The notes beneath the pieces were generated by a model. The model did not search any database, was not told the DNA's origin, and saw nothing but the letters and a program-made list of their open reading frames with translations. This document shows, in pieces, positions 17,913 to 26,252 of a DNA stretch of 64,000 bases. Made by a program: the position numbers and the translations under genes. The stretch spans positions 310,001-374,000 of the forward strand of contig NZ_PZZL01000004.1 in the NCBI RefSeq assembly GCF_003046185.1, written 5' to 3'. The first letter of the stretch is position 1. Each line of letters starts with the position of its first letter. The DNA comes from Phreatobacter oligotrophus. GTDB taxonomy: Bacteria > Pseudomonadota > Alphaproteobacteria > Rhizobiales > Phreatobacteraceae.

Positions 17913-19001
17913 TCAGCTCCGGCCCCAGCCCTGCGTCGAGTAGCGGAACTGGTCGAGGGTGTTCTCGGCGACGCGGAACCACAGGTTCTGGTCGTCGTGG
18001 AAGGTCTTCCAGGCCGTGTAGATGCGGGCGAAATCGGGGTTCTGCGTGGCCAGCTCGTCGCACTGGGCAACGGTCGCCCGATAGCAGGCCTCGAGCACCG
18101 GCCGCGGGAAGGCGCGCAGCTGCACGCCGGAGGCGACCAGTCGCTTCAGCGCGTCCGGATTGCGACGGTCATAGGTGGCCATCATCTGCATCACCTGCTC
18201 GTTGGCCGCGGCCTCGAAGGCGGCCTGGAACGGCTTCGGCAATTCGGCCCATTTGGCGGCATTCACGTAGGAGGTGATCTGCGCCGCCCCGTCGAACCAG
18301 CCCGGCGTGTAGTAGAAGCGCGCCACCCGGCCGAAGCCGAGCTTCTCGTCATCATAGGGGCCGATCCACTCCGCCGCGTCGATCGTGCCGCGCTCCAGCG
18401 AGGGATAGATGTCGCCCGCCGGGATCTGCTGCGGCACGGCGCCGAGACGGCGAAAGATCGAGCCGCCGAGTCCGCCGATGCGGATCTTCAGGCCCTGCAG
18501 ATCCTCGACGGTGTTGATCTCCTTGCGATACCAGCCGCCCATCTGCACGCCGACATTGCCGACCGGGAAAGGCACGATGTTCGACTTGCCGAACAGCTCG
18601 CGCATCATCGCCGCGCCGCCGCCATCCACCATCCAGGCTTGCTGCTGCCGGGTGTTCAGGCCGAAGGGCAGCCCGCCATCGAAGGCGTAGGCCGAGTTCT
18701 TGCCGAAGAAATAGGACGACAGGGTATGGCCCATCTCTACCGTGCCGTTGCTCACCGCGTCGAACACGGCCAGGGGCGGCACGATCTCGCCGCCGGCGAA
18801 GACCTGGATCTGGAAACGGCCCTCGGTGATCTGGCTCACCCTTTCGCCGAGTGCGGCGGCCGATCCGTAGATCGTATCGAGGCTTTTCGGCCAGCTCGTC
18901 GCCATGCGCCAGCGCACCTGGGCCGTCTGGCCGAGGGCGGGAGCGGCGAGCGTTGCGGCGCCGGCGACGGCGGCGCCCTTCAGGAACATGCGACGTGACA
19001 T
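17913..19001 (-). CDS. TRAP transporter solute-binding protein (DctP/TakP-like)
   Basis: A 362-residue binding protein with a twin-arginine-like signal (SRRMFLKGAAVAGAA ending ALGQ). The mature part resembles TakP-type proteins that bind 2-oxo acids: FFGKNSAYAFDGGLPFGLN, the ligand-carboxylate Arg region GLKIRIGGLGG, and EWIGPYDDEKLGFGRVA with a following YYTPGW. The start at 19001 directly precedes the signal; the frame is open to 19106. No DctQ/DctM membrane genes are adjacent, so the partner permease must be elsewhere. It is last in a minus-strand operon with an Ldh-family dehydrogenase, consistent with a hydroxy- or oxo-acid ligand. Confidence 0.88.
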   Translation of the reverse strand: MSRRMFLKGAAVAGAATLAAPALGQTAQVRWRMATSWPKSLDTIYGSAAALGERVSQITEGRFQIQVFAGGEIVPPLAVFDAVSNGTVEMGHTLSSYFFGKNSAYAFDGGLPFGLNTRQQQAWMVDGGGAAMMRELFGKSNIVPFPVGNVGVQMGGWYRKEINTVEDLQGLKIRIGGLGGSIFRRLGAVPQQIPAGDIYPSLERGTIDAAEWIGPYDDEKLGFGRVARFYYTPGWFDGAAQITSYVNAAKWAELPKPFQAAFEAAANEQVMQMMATYDRRNPDALKRLVASGVQLRAFPRPVLEACYRATVAQCDELATQNPDFARIYTAWKTFHDDQNLWFRVAENTLDQFRYSTQGWGRS

Positions 19002-19069
19002 TGGCTGGCTTCCCTTCGGGTTCTGGAAGAAGGCCCGCCCGGCGGGCGGACCCACGCAAGCGGCCAGGC

Positions 19070-20182
19070 TCAGCCCCGGCTCTCTTTCGTCATGCTCATG
19101 AAGCAATGGACGTAATCCATCGCATGACCGTCCGGCGTCGCGGCGACCTCCGCCTCATAGGCCCCGTAGAAGGCGTCGACGATCGCGGCGCGCTCCGGTG
19201 CAGGGCGGGCAGGGTCGAGCGCGCCGGCGAAGACCGTCTCCGACCAGGAGCGCAGCGTCGGCACATAGGCGCGCGCAAAGGCGGCCGCGTCGCCGTGGCG
19301 CTCGAAATCCTTCGCATAGGGGCAGCGGGTCACGTGGGTTGAGACGTGGTCGAGCCGGAGCCCCGCCTTGGCCGCCTGTGAGGCCGGGTTCTTCAGCGGC
19401 GCGGCGAATTCCTCGGCCGTCCGGTAGAACTGCTGGAAGGTGGCGGCACGATACTCCGCCTCCCCGATGCGGCCCGCGGTCCACAGGGCCCGCCAGTGCT
19501 TGGCGAAGGTGTCGAACATGTTCACGCCGCCGGTATTGCCGAGATAGCGGCCCTGCCCGTCGACACAGAAATTGGCGACCACCAGCTTGCCGCCGGGCTT
19601 CAGTTCACGGGCGCGCGCGGCGAGGATCGTCTCCCAGTCCTCGGCCGCCTGCGCTTGGAAGGCGACGCGCTCGGCGGCATTTGCCCCCACCGCCTGCACA
19701 TGGTCGGCGATGGGGCCCGGCTTTTTCGACAGCCAGTGCATGGCGGTGGCGGAGAAACCGAGATCGAGCGTCGCATCAGGAAAGAGCTGGCGGTAGAAGC
19801 TGGTGCCGACGCCGGAAATGTAGAGTTCGGGGGTCGCGGCCAGCGGCGTCTTGGTCGCATCGCCAAGCAGCCCCTGGGTCAGGCGGAACAGCGCCGAAAA
19901 GTCGTTGTGCGGCAGGTCCGTGTAGCCGATGGCGATCTGCCGGTTTGGCGCCCTGCTCCGGACCAGCCCGACGACCCGCCGCATCAGGTCAAGCGAGGTG
20001 CCGCCGTCGGCTGCGCCGTAATCGGCCAGGGCAAAGGCGCCCGCACCCGTCTCGACCGGCAGGGCGGCGATCGCCTCGGCGACGAGGTCGCCGGCCTTGT
20101 CGATGACCGTCTTCGCGCCCGCTGTATTGGCGGAGTAGTAGCCGGCGCCACGCATCGAGATGGCAGAGGTGGCGCTGGACAT
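19070..20182 (-). CDS. SABATH-type SAM-dependent carboxyl methyltransferase
   Basis: A 370-residue protein of the Methyltransf_7/SABATH family, best known from plants, where members methylate carboxyl groups of salicylate, jasmonate and similar acids. Family features: the N-terminal GAGYYSANTAGAKTVIDKA segment that lines the substrate and SAM sites, the SAM-binding ADYGAADGGTSLDLM motif, and LYISGVGTSFYRQLFPD, followed by GFSATAMHWLSKKPG. It lies 20 bases after the DUF3726 gene and 68 bases before the TRAP binding-protein gene, all on the minus strand. The substrate is unknown, presumably a small carboxylic acid handled by this operon. Confidence 0.85.
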   Translation of the reverse strand: MSSATSAISMRGAGYYSANTAGAKTVIDKAGDLVAEAIAALPVETGAGAFALADYGAADGGTSLDLMRRVVGLVRSRAPNRQIAIGYTDLPHNDFSALFRLTQGLLGDATKTPLAATPELYISGVGTSFYRQLFPDATLDLGFSATAMHWLSKKPGPIADHVQAVGANAAERVAFQAQAAEDWETILAARARELKPGGKLVVANFCVDGQGRYLGNTGGVNMFDTFAKHWRALWTAGRIGEAEYRAATFQQFYRTAEEFAAPLKNPASQAAKAGLRLDHVSTHVTRCPYAKDFERHGDAAAFARAYVPTLRSWSETVFAGALDPARPAPERAAIVDAFYGAYEAEVAATPDGHAMDYVHCFMSMTKESRG

Positions 20183-20202
20183 GGTACTTCCCCTTCGTTG
20201 CG

Positions 20203-20757
20203 CTAGTCGTTGTCTTGGAGCCCCGCGCCGGCGCCCGCGAGGCGCGAGCGGTCGGATGGCGGAACGGCCGTGAGCCAGGCGAGGGCCTCGAGCTGGGCCA
20301 GCACGGCGGCATCCGGGAGACCTGGTTCGCGGGCCGGCATGAACCCGGCCAATGGTCCGGCAATGGGCTCGGCCAGCAGATCGACCGGTCCCTCATGGTC
20401 CAGGCTCGGGCCTGTCGCCATGGCGATCCGCCCGTCGGCAACGACCAGCTCGGCCTCAGGCCAGGAAAAGCGCAGCGGCCTGAAGGCCGCCGCCGCCATG
20501 GCTGCGACAAAGGCGGGAAAGCCGAGGCCCCGTTCCTGTACTGACCCGAGCGGTGGCGCATCCGCAAGCCGCGCGCCAGCAAGCGCAGGACGTGGATTGG
20601 TCGACAGTCCGACCACGGCGCTGGCCCAGGGACGGCCCGCCGCAGCGAGGCGGCGCGCCGCGCGTCCGACATCCTCTGCGAGGCCCCAGGACAGCCCTGC
20701 CCCCCTTGCGGCCTTCGCAGCGAGCGTTTCCACCTCGTTGAGCGAAAGCCCGTCCAT
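20203..20757 (-). CDS. DUF3726 family protein
   Basis: A 184-residue protein whose N-terminus (LSLNEVETLAAKAARGAGLS, then GLAEDVGRAARRL) matches DUF3726 proteins of unknown function. There is no signal peptide or membrane helix; the protein looks soluble and Ala-rich. The ATG at 20757 lies just after the stop of the 561-residue upstream protein, so the pair is closely coupled. The frame extends to 20979 inside that gene and is not used. The function is unknown; the operon context suggests small-molecule metabolism. Confidence 0.8.
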   Translation of the reverse strand: MDGLSLNEVETLAAKAARGAGLSWGLAEDVGRAARRLAAAGRPWASAVVGLSTNPRPALAGARLADAPPLGSVQERGLGFPAFVAAMAAAAFRPLRFSWPEAELVVADGRIAMATGPSLDHEGPVDLLAEPIAGPLAGFMPAREPGLPDAAVLAQLEALAWLTAVPPSDRSRLAGAGAGLQDND

Positions 20758-20759
20758 CC

Positions 20760-22445
20760 CTACGATCCCGTCGCAAGTTCGTCGGGATGGGGATAGCCGG
20801 CAAACAGCGAGATGCGCAGCCAGCGGTCGGATCGCGGATCGAACCGCGAGGCGCCGAAGAAGGCGAGCTTGGCGCGCAGGAGATCGACCGGCCGCATGGC
20901 CGCGCTGACCAGGTTGTCGCGCACCTCGCTGTAGGGATGCACGGCTGCGATGAAGGCGCGCCGGGCGGCGTGGCGCCAATCGGGATGGCGCATCAGGAAA
21001 TGGGCAAGGCTCTCGGCCGGATCGGCTTCGGCCAGGGCCCGGCGGAAGGCCACCATGTCGCGGGCGACCGCCAAGGGCTGCTCCAGCTCGGCCCCGTCCT
21101 CGTCCGCGCGCTCGCCGAGGCGCGGCTCAAGCTTTTCCTGCGACACGTACCAGAACCGTGCGGTTGCCTCGGGCGCGGCGAAATCGAACCGGTCGGTCCA
21201 GCCATAGGCTGCGTCGACGAGGGCGGCCATGGCGCCAAGGCTGATGGTCCCGTCGATCCGCCACGACGGCTCCTCCTCGGCGTCCATGGTCTCGGCAAGG
21301 TCGTCGATGAGATCGCCATGGGGCTCGAGAATGAGCGCGGCAAGGGCTTCCTGGCCCTCCAGGGTCAGTTCGCTTTCGCCGAACAGGAACAAGCGGTTCC
21401 AGGGATCATCGCCCGCCGCCAGCAGGTGCGGCGCGCGGGAGGCGACCAGCGCCAGTTCATCGGCGAGGACCGCCACCCGCGGCGCCTGGACCGGATCCTC
21501 GGTGCGCCAGCGACGGACATCCTCGCGCATCGCGGCCAAGGCTGAGAGGAAGCCGGCAACACGGTCTGCGGTCGTCCCACGAAGCGCGCGGACCCGCGCC
21601 AGCGCCGTCTCGCGTGCGAAGTGCCAGCGATGGACGAGGAGCGGATGGCGGACCAGGAAAGGCGCCATGCCGAGCCCGGTCGAATTGCCGACGCCCAGCG
21701 CCCGCCGCATCGTCGGGTCGAGCCTTGCGGCGCGGCCCGGCGCTCGCTGCTCGGCCACATGCTCCGCGAGCCGCACGGTGAAGGCCCGCGTCAGCCACAC
21801 CGACAGCATCTCGGCACGAAACGGCCCGGCGAATTCCGGGCGCCCGGCGATCCTGTCGCGATCGGCAATGCCGAACTTGCCGTTGCCGTAGACGGCCGTG
21901 GTCCGCATCAGATAGCCGACGCTTTCCACGAGTTCCGGGTCCGGCTGGCGGCCCTCTGCGAGGCGCTCGACGACATGCTCGAACAGCCGGACGCTCTTGT
22001 TCGCCCGTGACAGGATGAGGTCTTTTGGCGTGAACCGCCCCGCCTCCTGGCGCGGAACATTCGCCTCCAGGCGGGCGATCTCGGCGCTGTCAGGTTCGCC
22101 GTCATAGAGCACGTAGCTCGTATCCCAGGCCGTGGCGATCACGCGGTCCGTGCGATCGGCATCGGCGAGCGGGGTGGAGAAGCAGACCTGCGTGTAGCGG
22201 CGCTCGGGCGTATCGATGGCGAGAAGAGCGCGCCCGTGCCCGGCGGCATCAAGGTCCCAGAGCGGAATGGAGAAGCGCCATTGCTCCCGCGAGGCCCGGC
22301 GCAACATCGCGCGCAGGAAGGACAGTCGGGTCGGATGGGCGGCGCCCAGCCGCTCGAGCCGCATCACCTGGTCAGGCGCGCGCAAGGCCAGCGCGTGGGA
22401 CGCCGAGGCGGCGGGACTGTCCAACCCTGTGGCAGCCGTCCTCAT
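20760..22445 (-). CDS. Conserved protein of unknown function, 561 residues
   Basis: I do not recognise a named domain. It is a large soluble-looking protein without signal peptide or transmembrane segments. Distinctive stretches are GNGKFGIADRDRIAGRPEF, SVWLTRAFTVRLAEHVAEQ and GVGNSTGLGMAPFLVRHPLL in the middle, and LSRANKSVRLFEHVVERLA earlier. The conserved-looking Asn/Gly/Lys/Arg clusters suggest an enzyme rather than a structural protein. Its ATG overlaps the stop of the Ldh-family gene (ATGA) and the DUF3726 gene begins two bases after its stop, so it is a core member of this operon. Confidence 0.75.
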   Translation of the reverse strand: MRTAATGLDSPAASASHALALRAPDQVMRLERLGAAHPTRLSFLRAMLRRASREQWRFSIPLWDLDAAGHGRALLAIDTPERRYTQVCFSTPLADADRTDRVIATAWDTSYVLYDGEPDSAEIARLEANVPRQEAGRFTPKDLILSRANKSVRLFEHVVERLAEGRQPDPELVESVGYLMRTTAVYGNGKFGIADRDRIAGRPEFAGPFRAEMLSVWLTRAFTVRLAEHVAEQRAPGRAARLDPTMRRALGVGNSTGLGMAPFLVRHPLLVHRWHFARETALARVRALRGTTADRVAGFLSALAAMREDVRRWRTEDPVQAPRVAVLADELALVASRAPHLLAAGDDPWNRLFLFGESELTLEGQEALAALILEPHGDLIDDLAETMDAEEEPSWRIDGTISLGAMAALVDAAYGWTDRFDFAAPEATARFWYVSQEKLEPRLGERADEDGAELEQPLAVARDMVAFRRALAEADPAESLAHFLMRHPDWRHAARRAFIAAVHPYSEVRDNLVSAAMRPVDLLRAKLAFFGASRFDPRSDRWLRISLFAGYPHPDELATGS

Positions 22446-23476
22446 GCGGCGGGCCCTTTCGCCAGCCGGTCGAGGGTCACCCTGAGGGCCGCATCGACCG
22501 CGATCCCCTCGGCATCATGCCGGGCCCGCGCGGCCTTCTTGCGGGCGCCCGGCAGCCTGCCTCCGGTCTCCGCGCCAAGCGCTTCCGCCAGCGCCACGAT
22601 GCGGTCACCGAAGACGCCGCCGGAGGTCGCAGCCGGATCGATGGCGAAGAAGAACTGGCCGGTCGCGGGCGGCCCGCCGACGGGCCCGGAAAAGGGGCTC
22701 GCATCCTTGCCGAGGGTCGCCCCCGCAAGGCAGGCCGCGAAGACCTCGGTCAGCACGGCCGCGCCCACCCCCTTGTAGCCTCCGGACGGCGCCATCGTGC
22801 CTTTCAATGCCTCCGCAGCATCGGTGGTCGGCAGGCCCTGGGCGTCGAAGGCCCAGCCTTCCGGGATCGGCTCGCCGGCTTTGGCCCGCTTCACGACCTC
22901 GCTCTTCGCCACCACGCTGGCGCTCTGGTCGATGACGAACAGGGCGCCCCCTGCCCCGTCCGGAACGGCAAGCGCCCAGGGATTGGTGCCCACCACCGGC
23001 TTGCGCCCACCCGCCGGCGCGATCGAGGCCGGCGCATTGGTGAAGCCAAGGCCCACGAAGCCCGCAGCGGCGATGGCCTCCACGTGATGGCCGAGGATGC
23101 CGCAATTGTAGGAGCGCCGCACCGCCATGCCGGCGAGGCCAACCTCGCGCGCCGCGTCCAGAAGCACGGGCAAGCCCGCCGCAATGGCGGCATGGGCGAA
23201 GCCGTTGCCGGCATCGACCGTCACGCTCGCCGCCTTGGCCCGGGTGACGGTCGGCACGGCCGTGCCGATCACCTTGCCGCAGGTGAGATGCTCGCAATAG
23301 ATCGGCAGGTACATGAGGCCGTGCGAGCGGATGCCGTCGCGTTCGGCGGCGGCAATCGCCGCGGCCAGCGGAATGGCCTGCTCGGCGCTCGCCCCATGCG
23401 CCCTCAGCGCAGCGACGGCCGCGGCCGTGATGGCATCCGGCGACAGGCGGTCGTCTGCGGAGAGCGTCGTCATCAT
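22442..23476 (-). CDS. Ldh family (malate/L-lactate dehydrogenase type) oxidoreductase
   Basis: A 344-residue NAD(P)-dependent dehydrogenase of the LDH2 / L-sulfolactate / ureidoglycolate dehydrogenase family, structurally unrelated to classical malate dehydrogenases. The active-site IRSHGLMYLPIY motif with its catalytic His is near residue 50, and NSWAL-like cofactor binding is represented by GTNPWALAVPDG. It oxidises a 2-hydroxy acid to a 2-oxo acid, or the reverse; the exact substrate is unknown. Starts at 23476 or 23473 are both ATG; the first overlaps the upstream stop as ATGA. A TakP-like binding protein in the same operon fits a hydroxy/oxo-acid pathway. Confidence 0.9.
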   Translation of the reverse strand: MMTTLSADDRLSPDAITAAAVAALRAHGASAEQAIPLAAAIAAAERDGIRSHGLMYLPIYCEHLTCGKVIGTAVPTVTRAKAASVTVDAGNGFAHAAIAAGLPVLLDAAREVGLAGMAVRRSYNCGILGHHVEAIAAAGFVGLGFTNAPASIAPAGGRKPVVGTNPWALAVPDGAGGALFVIDQSASVVAKSEVVKRAKAGEPIPEGWAFDAQGLPTTDAAEALKGTMAPSGGYKGVGAAVLTEVFAACLAGATLGKDASPFSGPVGGPPATGQFFFAIDPAATSGGVFGDRIVALAEALGAETGGRLPGARKKAARARHDAEGIAVDAALRVTLDRLAKGPAA

Positions 23477-24543
23477 GTCCTGCCAGGTGTGAGGGCCGCC
23501 TCGAGAAAGCGCCGCCAATTGCCGCCCATGATCCCCGCGACCTCGCCCTCCGCAAAACCGACCGCCGCCAGGGCTTCGGCGATCGCAGGAAAATCACGGT
23601 TGGAGGCAAACCAGGACAGCGGCCTTGGAAAGACCGGCGGGCCATTGGGGTTGGCGGCGGTCGTGAAGGTCCACCGCCCGTCGCGCATCCAGGCAACCGC
23701 CGCGTCGGGACGGCCCTGGCAGAGATCCGACCCAAGGCCGATCCGGGCCACGCCGATCTGCTCGGCAAGGCGGGCGACCATCGCGGCGAAATCCGCGATG
23801 CTGCAATCGGACCCATCCTTGACGTGATGGGGATAGAGCGACAGGCCGAGAAGCCCGTCATGGGCGCGCAGGGCGGCGATCACCCGGTCCGACGCGTTGC
23901 GGGCCGTGTCGCGGAACCATCGCGGATTGGCATGGCTGACCGTGACCGGCCGCTTGGAGGCTTCGATCGTCTCGACAGCTGTGCGCTCGCCGGCATGGGA
24001 CAGGTCGATGGCCATGCCGACGCGGTTCATCTCCCGCACAACCTCGCGGCCGAAGCGCGTGAGACCGCTATCCTCGCTCTCCTGCCAGCCGGCGCCGAGC
24101 AGCGACTGGTTGTTGTAGGTGATCTGCATGAACGAGAGGCCGAGGTCCGACAGGGCCTCGACCAGCCCCAGGTCCGCCTCGATCACCGAGGGGTTCTGCG
24201 CCCCCAGAATGACCGCGACCTTTCCCGAGGCGACAGACGCCTCAAGATCGGCGGGCCGACGGGCTCTTGCGATCAGATCGCCATGCAGCGCAAACAGCCG
24301 GTTCCACTCGACGATCCGGTCGACGGTTTCACGGAAATTCTCGTGATATGCGATCGTTGCATGGACGCCCGATAGTCCACCGGTCCTCATGTCGAGGAAA
24401 ATGTCACGCGACCAAGCGCAATACTGCGGCCCGTCAAACCAGTAAGGCCGAACATTGATCGACACCGGCCTGCGATCCTTTCCGGAAGGATATGGCGTCT
24501 CGCGGACTTCAGCTGCAAAATAGCCTGCGTCCTCAAACATCAT
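23473..24543 (-). CDS. M19 (membrane/renal dipeptidase) family protein with altered metal site
   Basis: About 356 residues of the M19 amidohydrolase-like fold. The C-terminal metal ligands are recognisable (His in AIDLSHAGERT, His in PVTVSHANPR, Asp in IGLGSDLCQG), but the usual N-terminal His-x-Asp is absent, with YCAWSRDIF in that place, and the bridging Glu position reads GAQN. Classical dipeptidase activity is therefore doubtful. From memory, related proteins sit in Pseudomonas dimethylglycine gene clusters (PA5396 type). The start is uncertain: ATGs at 24543 and 24540, or a TTG at 24582, none with a good ribosome-binding site. It is first in a coupled operon and overlaps the Ldh gene by ATGA. 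Confidence 0.8.
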   Translation of the reverse strand: MMFEDAGYFAAEVRETPYPSGKDRRPVSINVRPYWFDGPQYCAWSRDIFLDMRTGGLSGVHATIAYHENFRETVDRIVEWNRLFALHGDLIARARRPADLEASVASGKVAVILGAQNPSVIEADLGLVEALSDLGLSFMQITYNNQSLLGAGWQESEDSGLTRFGREVVREMNRVGMAIDLSHAGERTAVETIEASKRPVTVSHANPRWFRDTARNASDRVIAALRAHDGLLGLSLYPHHVKDGSDCSIADFAAMVARLAEQIGVARIGLGSDLCQGRPDAAVAWMRDGRWTFTTAANPNGPPVFPRPLSWFASNRDFPAIAEALAAVGFAEGEVAGIMGGNWRRFLEAALTPGRT

Positions 24544-24866
24544 CAGGGATAGGCTTTCGCCCTCATGCCGCCATGCGACCAAGGCTTGCCCTCACGCGAC
24601 AGCGCGCCCGAAAGCGTCTGGTTCTCGGACTGGAGCGGGGGCGCAGAACGCCGCTCGACAGGCGCATGCTGCCGAACGCAGTGGATTTCGCGCTGGACCT
24701 TGATCCCACCCCGCCCCACCGCTTCATTCGCGAACCGGCACAGTTCATGCTGCATGTCTGGAGAAAGGCGGAGGGCGTTACGAGCCACACCGCCTTCATC
24801 GACGACCATCCGGCGCCTTGACGGGGCTGTGCGGCCCAGGGGAGACGGGACCATGAGGAGCCACGC

Positions 24867-26252
24867 GTGACGTTCCGCCAGACCATCGGCCAGCGGACCC
24901 ATCTGTTCCGCGACCTGAAGGACCTCATGGCCAAGGCGACGCCGCTGCGCTCCGGCGACCAGCTCGCCGGCATTGCCGCGACCTCCGCCGAGGAAATGGT
25001 CGCGGCGCGCATGGTGCTCGCCGACCAGCCGCTGAAGCTGTTCCTGGCCGAGCCCCTCGTCCCCTATGAGACCGACGAGGTGACCCGCCTGATCCTCGAT
25101 CGCCATGACGCAGCGGCCTTCGCACCCATCGCGCATCTCACCGTCGGCGGCTTTCGCGACTGGCTCCTCTCCGATGCGGCGACCACCGAGCGCCTCGCAG
25201 CGCTCGCCCCCGGCGTCACGCCGGAAATGGCGGCGGCCGTCTCCAAGGTCATGCGCAACCAGGACCTCATCGCGGTCGCGCGCAAGTGCCGGGTGGTGAC
25301 GCGGTTCCGCAACACGATCGGCCTGCCCGGCACCATGGCGGTCCGGCTCCAGCCGAACCACCCGACCGATGATGCCCGCGGCATCGCCGCCTCCATCGCC
25401 GACGGCCTGCTGCACGGCGCGGGGGATGCCACCATCGGCATCAACCCGGCCTCGGACAGCCTGCCCGTGCTCGGCGACCTGTTGAAGCTGCTGGACGAGC
25501 TCATCGCCCGCTTCGACATCCCGACCCAAGGCTGCGTGCTGACCCACGTCACCTCCTCGATCCAGCTGATCGAGCGCGGCGCACCGGTGGACCTCGTGTT
25601 CCAGTCGATTGCCGGCACGCAGGACGCCAACACCTCCTTCGGCATCGACCTCGCCGTGCTGCAGGAGGGGCTGGAGGCCGGCCGTTCGCTGAAGCGCGGC
25701 ACGCTCGGCGACAACGTCATGTATTTCGAGACCGGCCAGGGTTCGGCACTCTCGGCCGGCGCCCATCACGGCGTCGACCAGCAGACGCTGGAGGCCCGCG
25801 CCTACGCCGTCGCCCGCGCCTACCAGCCGCTGCTGGTCAACACCGTCGTCGGCTTCATCGGCCCGGAATATCTCTATGACGGCAAGCAGATCATCCGCGC
25901 CGGCCTCGAGGACCATTTTTGCGGCAAGCTCATGGGCGTGCCGCTCGGCTGCGACGTCTGCTACACCAACCATGCCGAGGCCGACCAGGACGACATGGAC
26001 ACGCTGCTGACGCTGCTCGGCGCGGCCGGCGTCAGCTACATCATGGGCGTGCCCGGCGCGGATGACGTGATGCTGAACTACCAGTCCACCTCGTTCCATG
26101 ACCAGCTCTACATCCGCGACGTGCTCGGCCTGAAACGCGCCCCGGAATTCGAGGCCTGGCTGCAGGCGCAAGGCATTACCGGGCCGGACAGCCGCCTGCT
26201 GCCGCAGGGCGGCGCGCCGCTCCTCGCCCACCTGACGGGGCTTGCCGCATGA
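24867..26252 (+). CDS. eutB: Ethanolamine ammonia-lyase, large subunit
   Basis: A 461-residue protein matching EutB along its full length. With EutC and adenosylcobalamin it splits ethanolamine into acetaldehyde and ammonia. Family landmarks include NTIGLPGTMAVRLQPNHP, ATIGINPASDSL, FQSIAGTQDANTSFGIDLAV with substrate-binding residues, YFETGQGSALSAGAHHG and PLGCDVCYTNHAEADQDDMD. The GTG start at 24867 has GAGGAG upstream. eutC follows with an ATGA overlap. No eutA reactivase or microcompartment shell genes are nearby, so this is a cytosolic stand-alone enzyme. Between 24583 and 24866 I see no gene and no B12-box. Confidence 0.97.
   Translation: MTFRQTIGQRTHLFRDLKDLMAKATPLRSGDQLAGIAATSAEEMVAARMVLADQPLKLFLAEPLVPYETDEVTRLILDRHDAAAFAPIAHLTVGGFRDWLLSDAATTERLAALAPGVTPEMAAAVSKVMRNQDLIAVARKCRVVTRFRNTIGLPGTMAVRLQPNHPTDDARGIAASIADGLLHGAGDATIGINPASDSLPVLGDLLKLLDELIARFDIPTQGCVLTHVTSSIQLIERGAPVDLVFQSIAGTQDANTSFGIDLAVLQEGLEAGRSLKRGTLGDNVMYFETGQGSALSAGAHHGVDQQTLEARAYAVARAYQPLLVNTVVGFIGPEYLYDGKQIIRAGLEDHFCGKLMGVPLGCDVCYTNHAEADQDDMDTLLTLLGAAGVSYIMGVPGADDVMLNYQSTSFHDQLYIRDVLGLKRAPEFEAWLQAQGITGPDSRLLPQGGAPLLAHLTGLAA

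Noticed and set aside
24583-24866. Possible B12 riboswitch or small gene upstream of eutB
   Set aside because: No B12-box-like sequence was found, and the short frames have neither ribosome-binding sites nor known domains.
24543-26231. A 562-codon minus-strand frame opposite eutB
   Set aside because: Shadow of eutB in a GC-rich gene with no conserved motifs.
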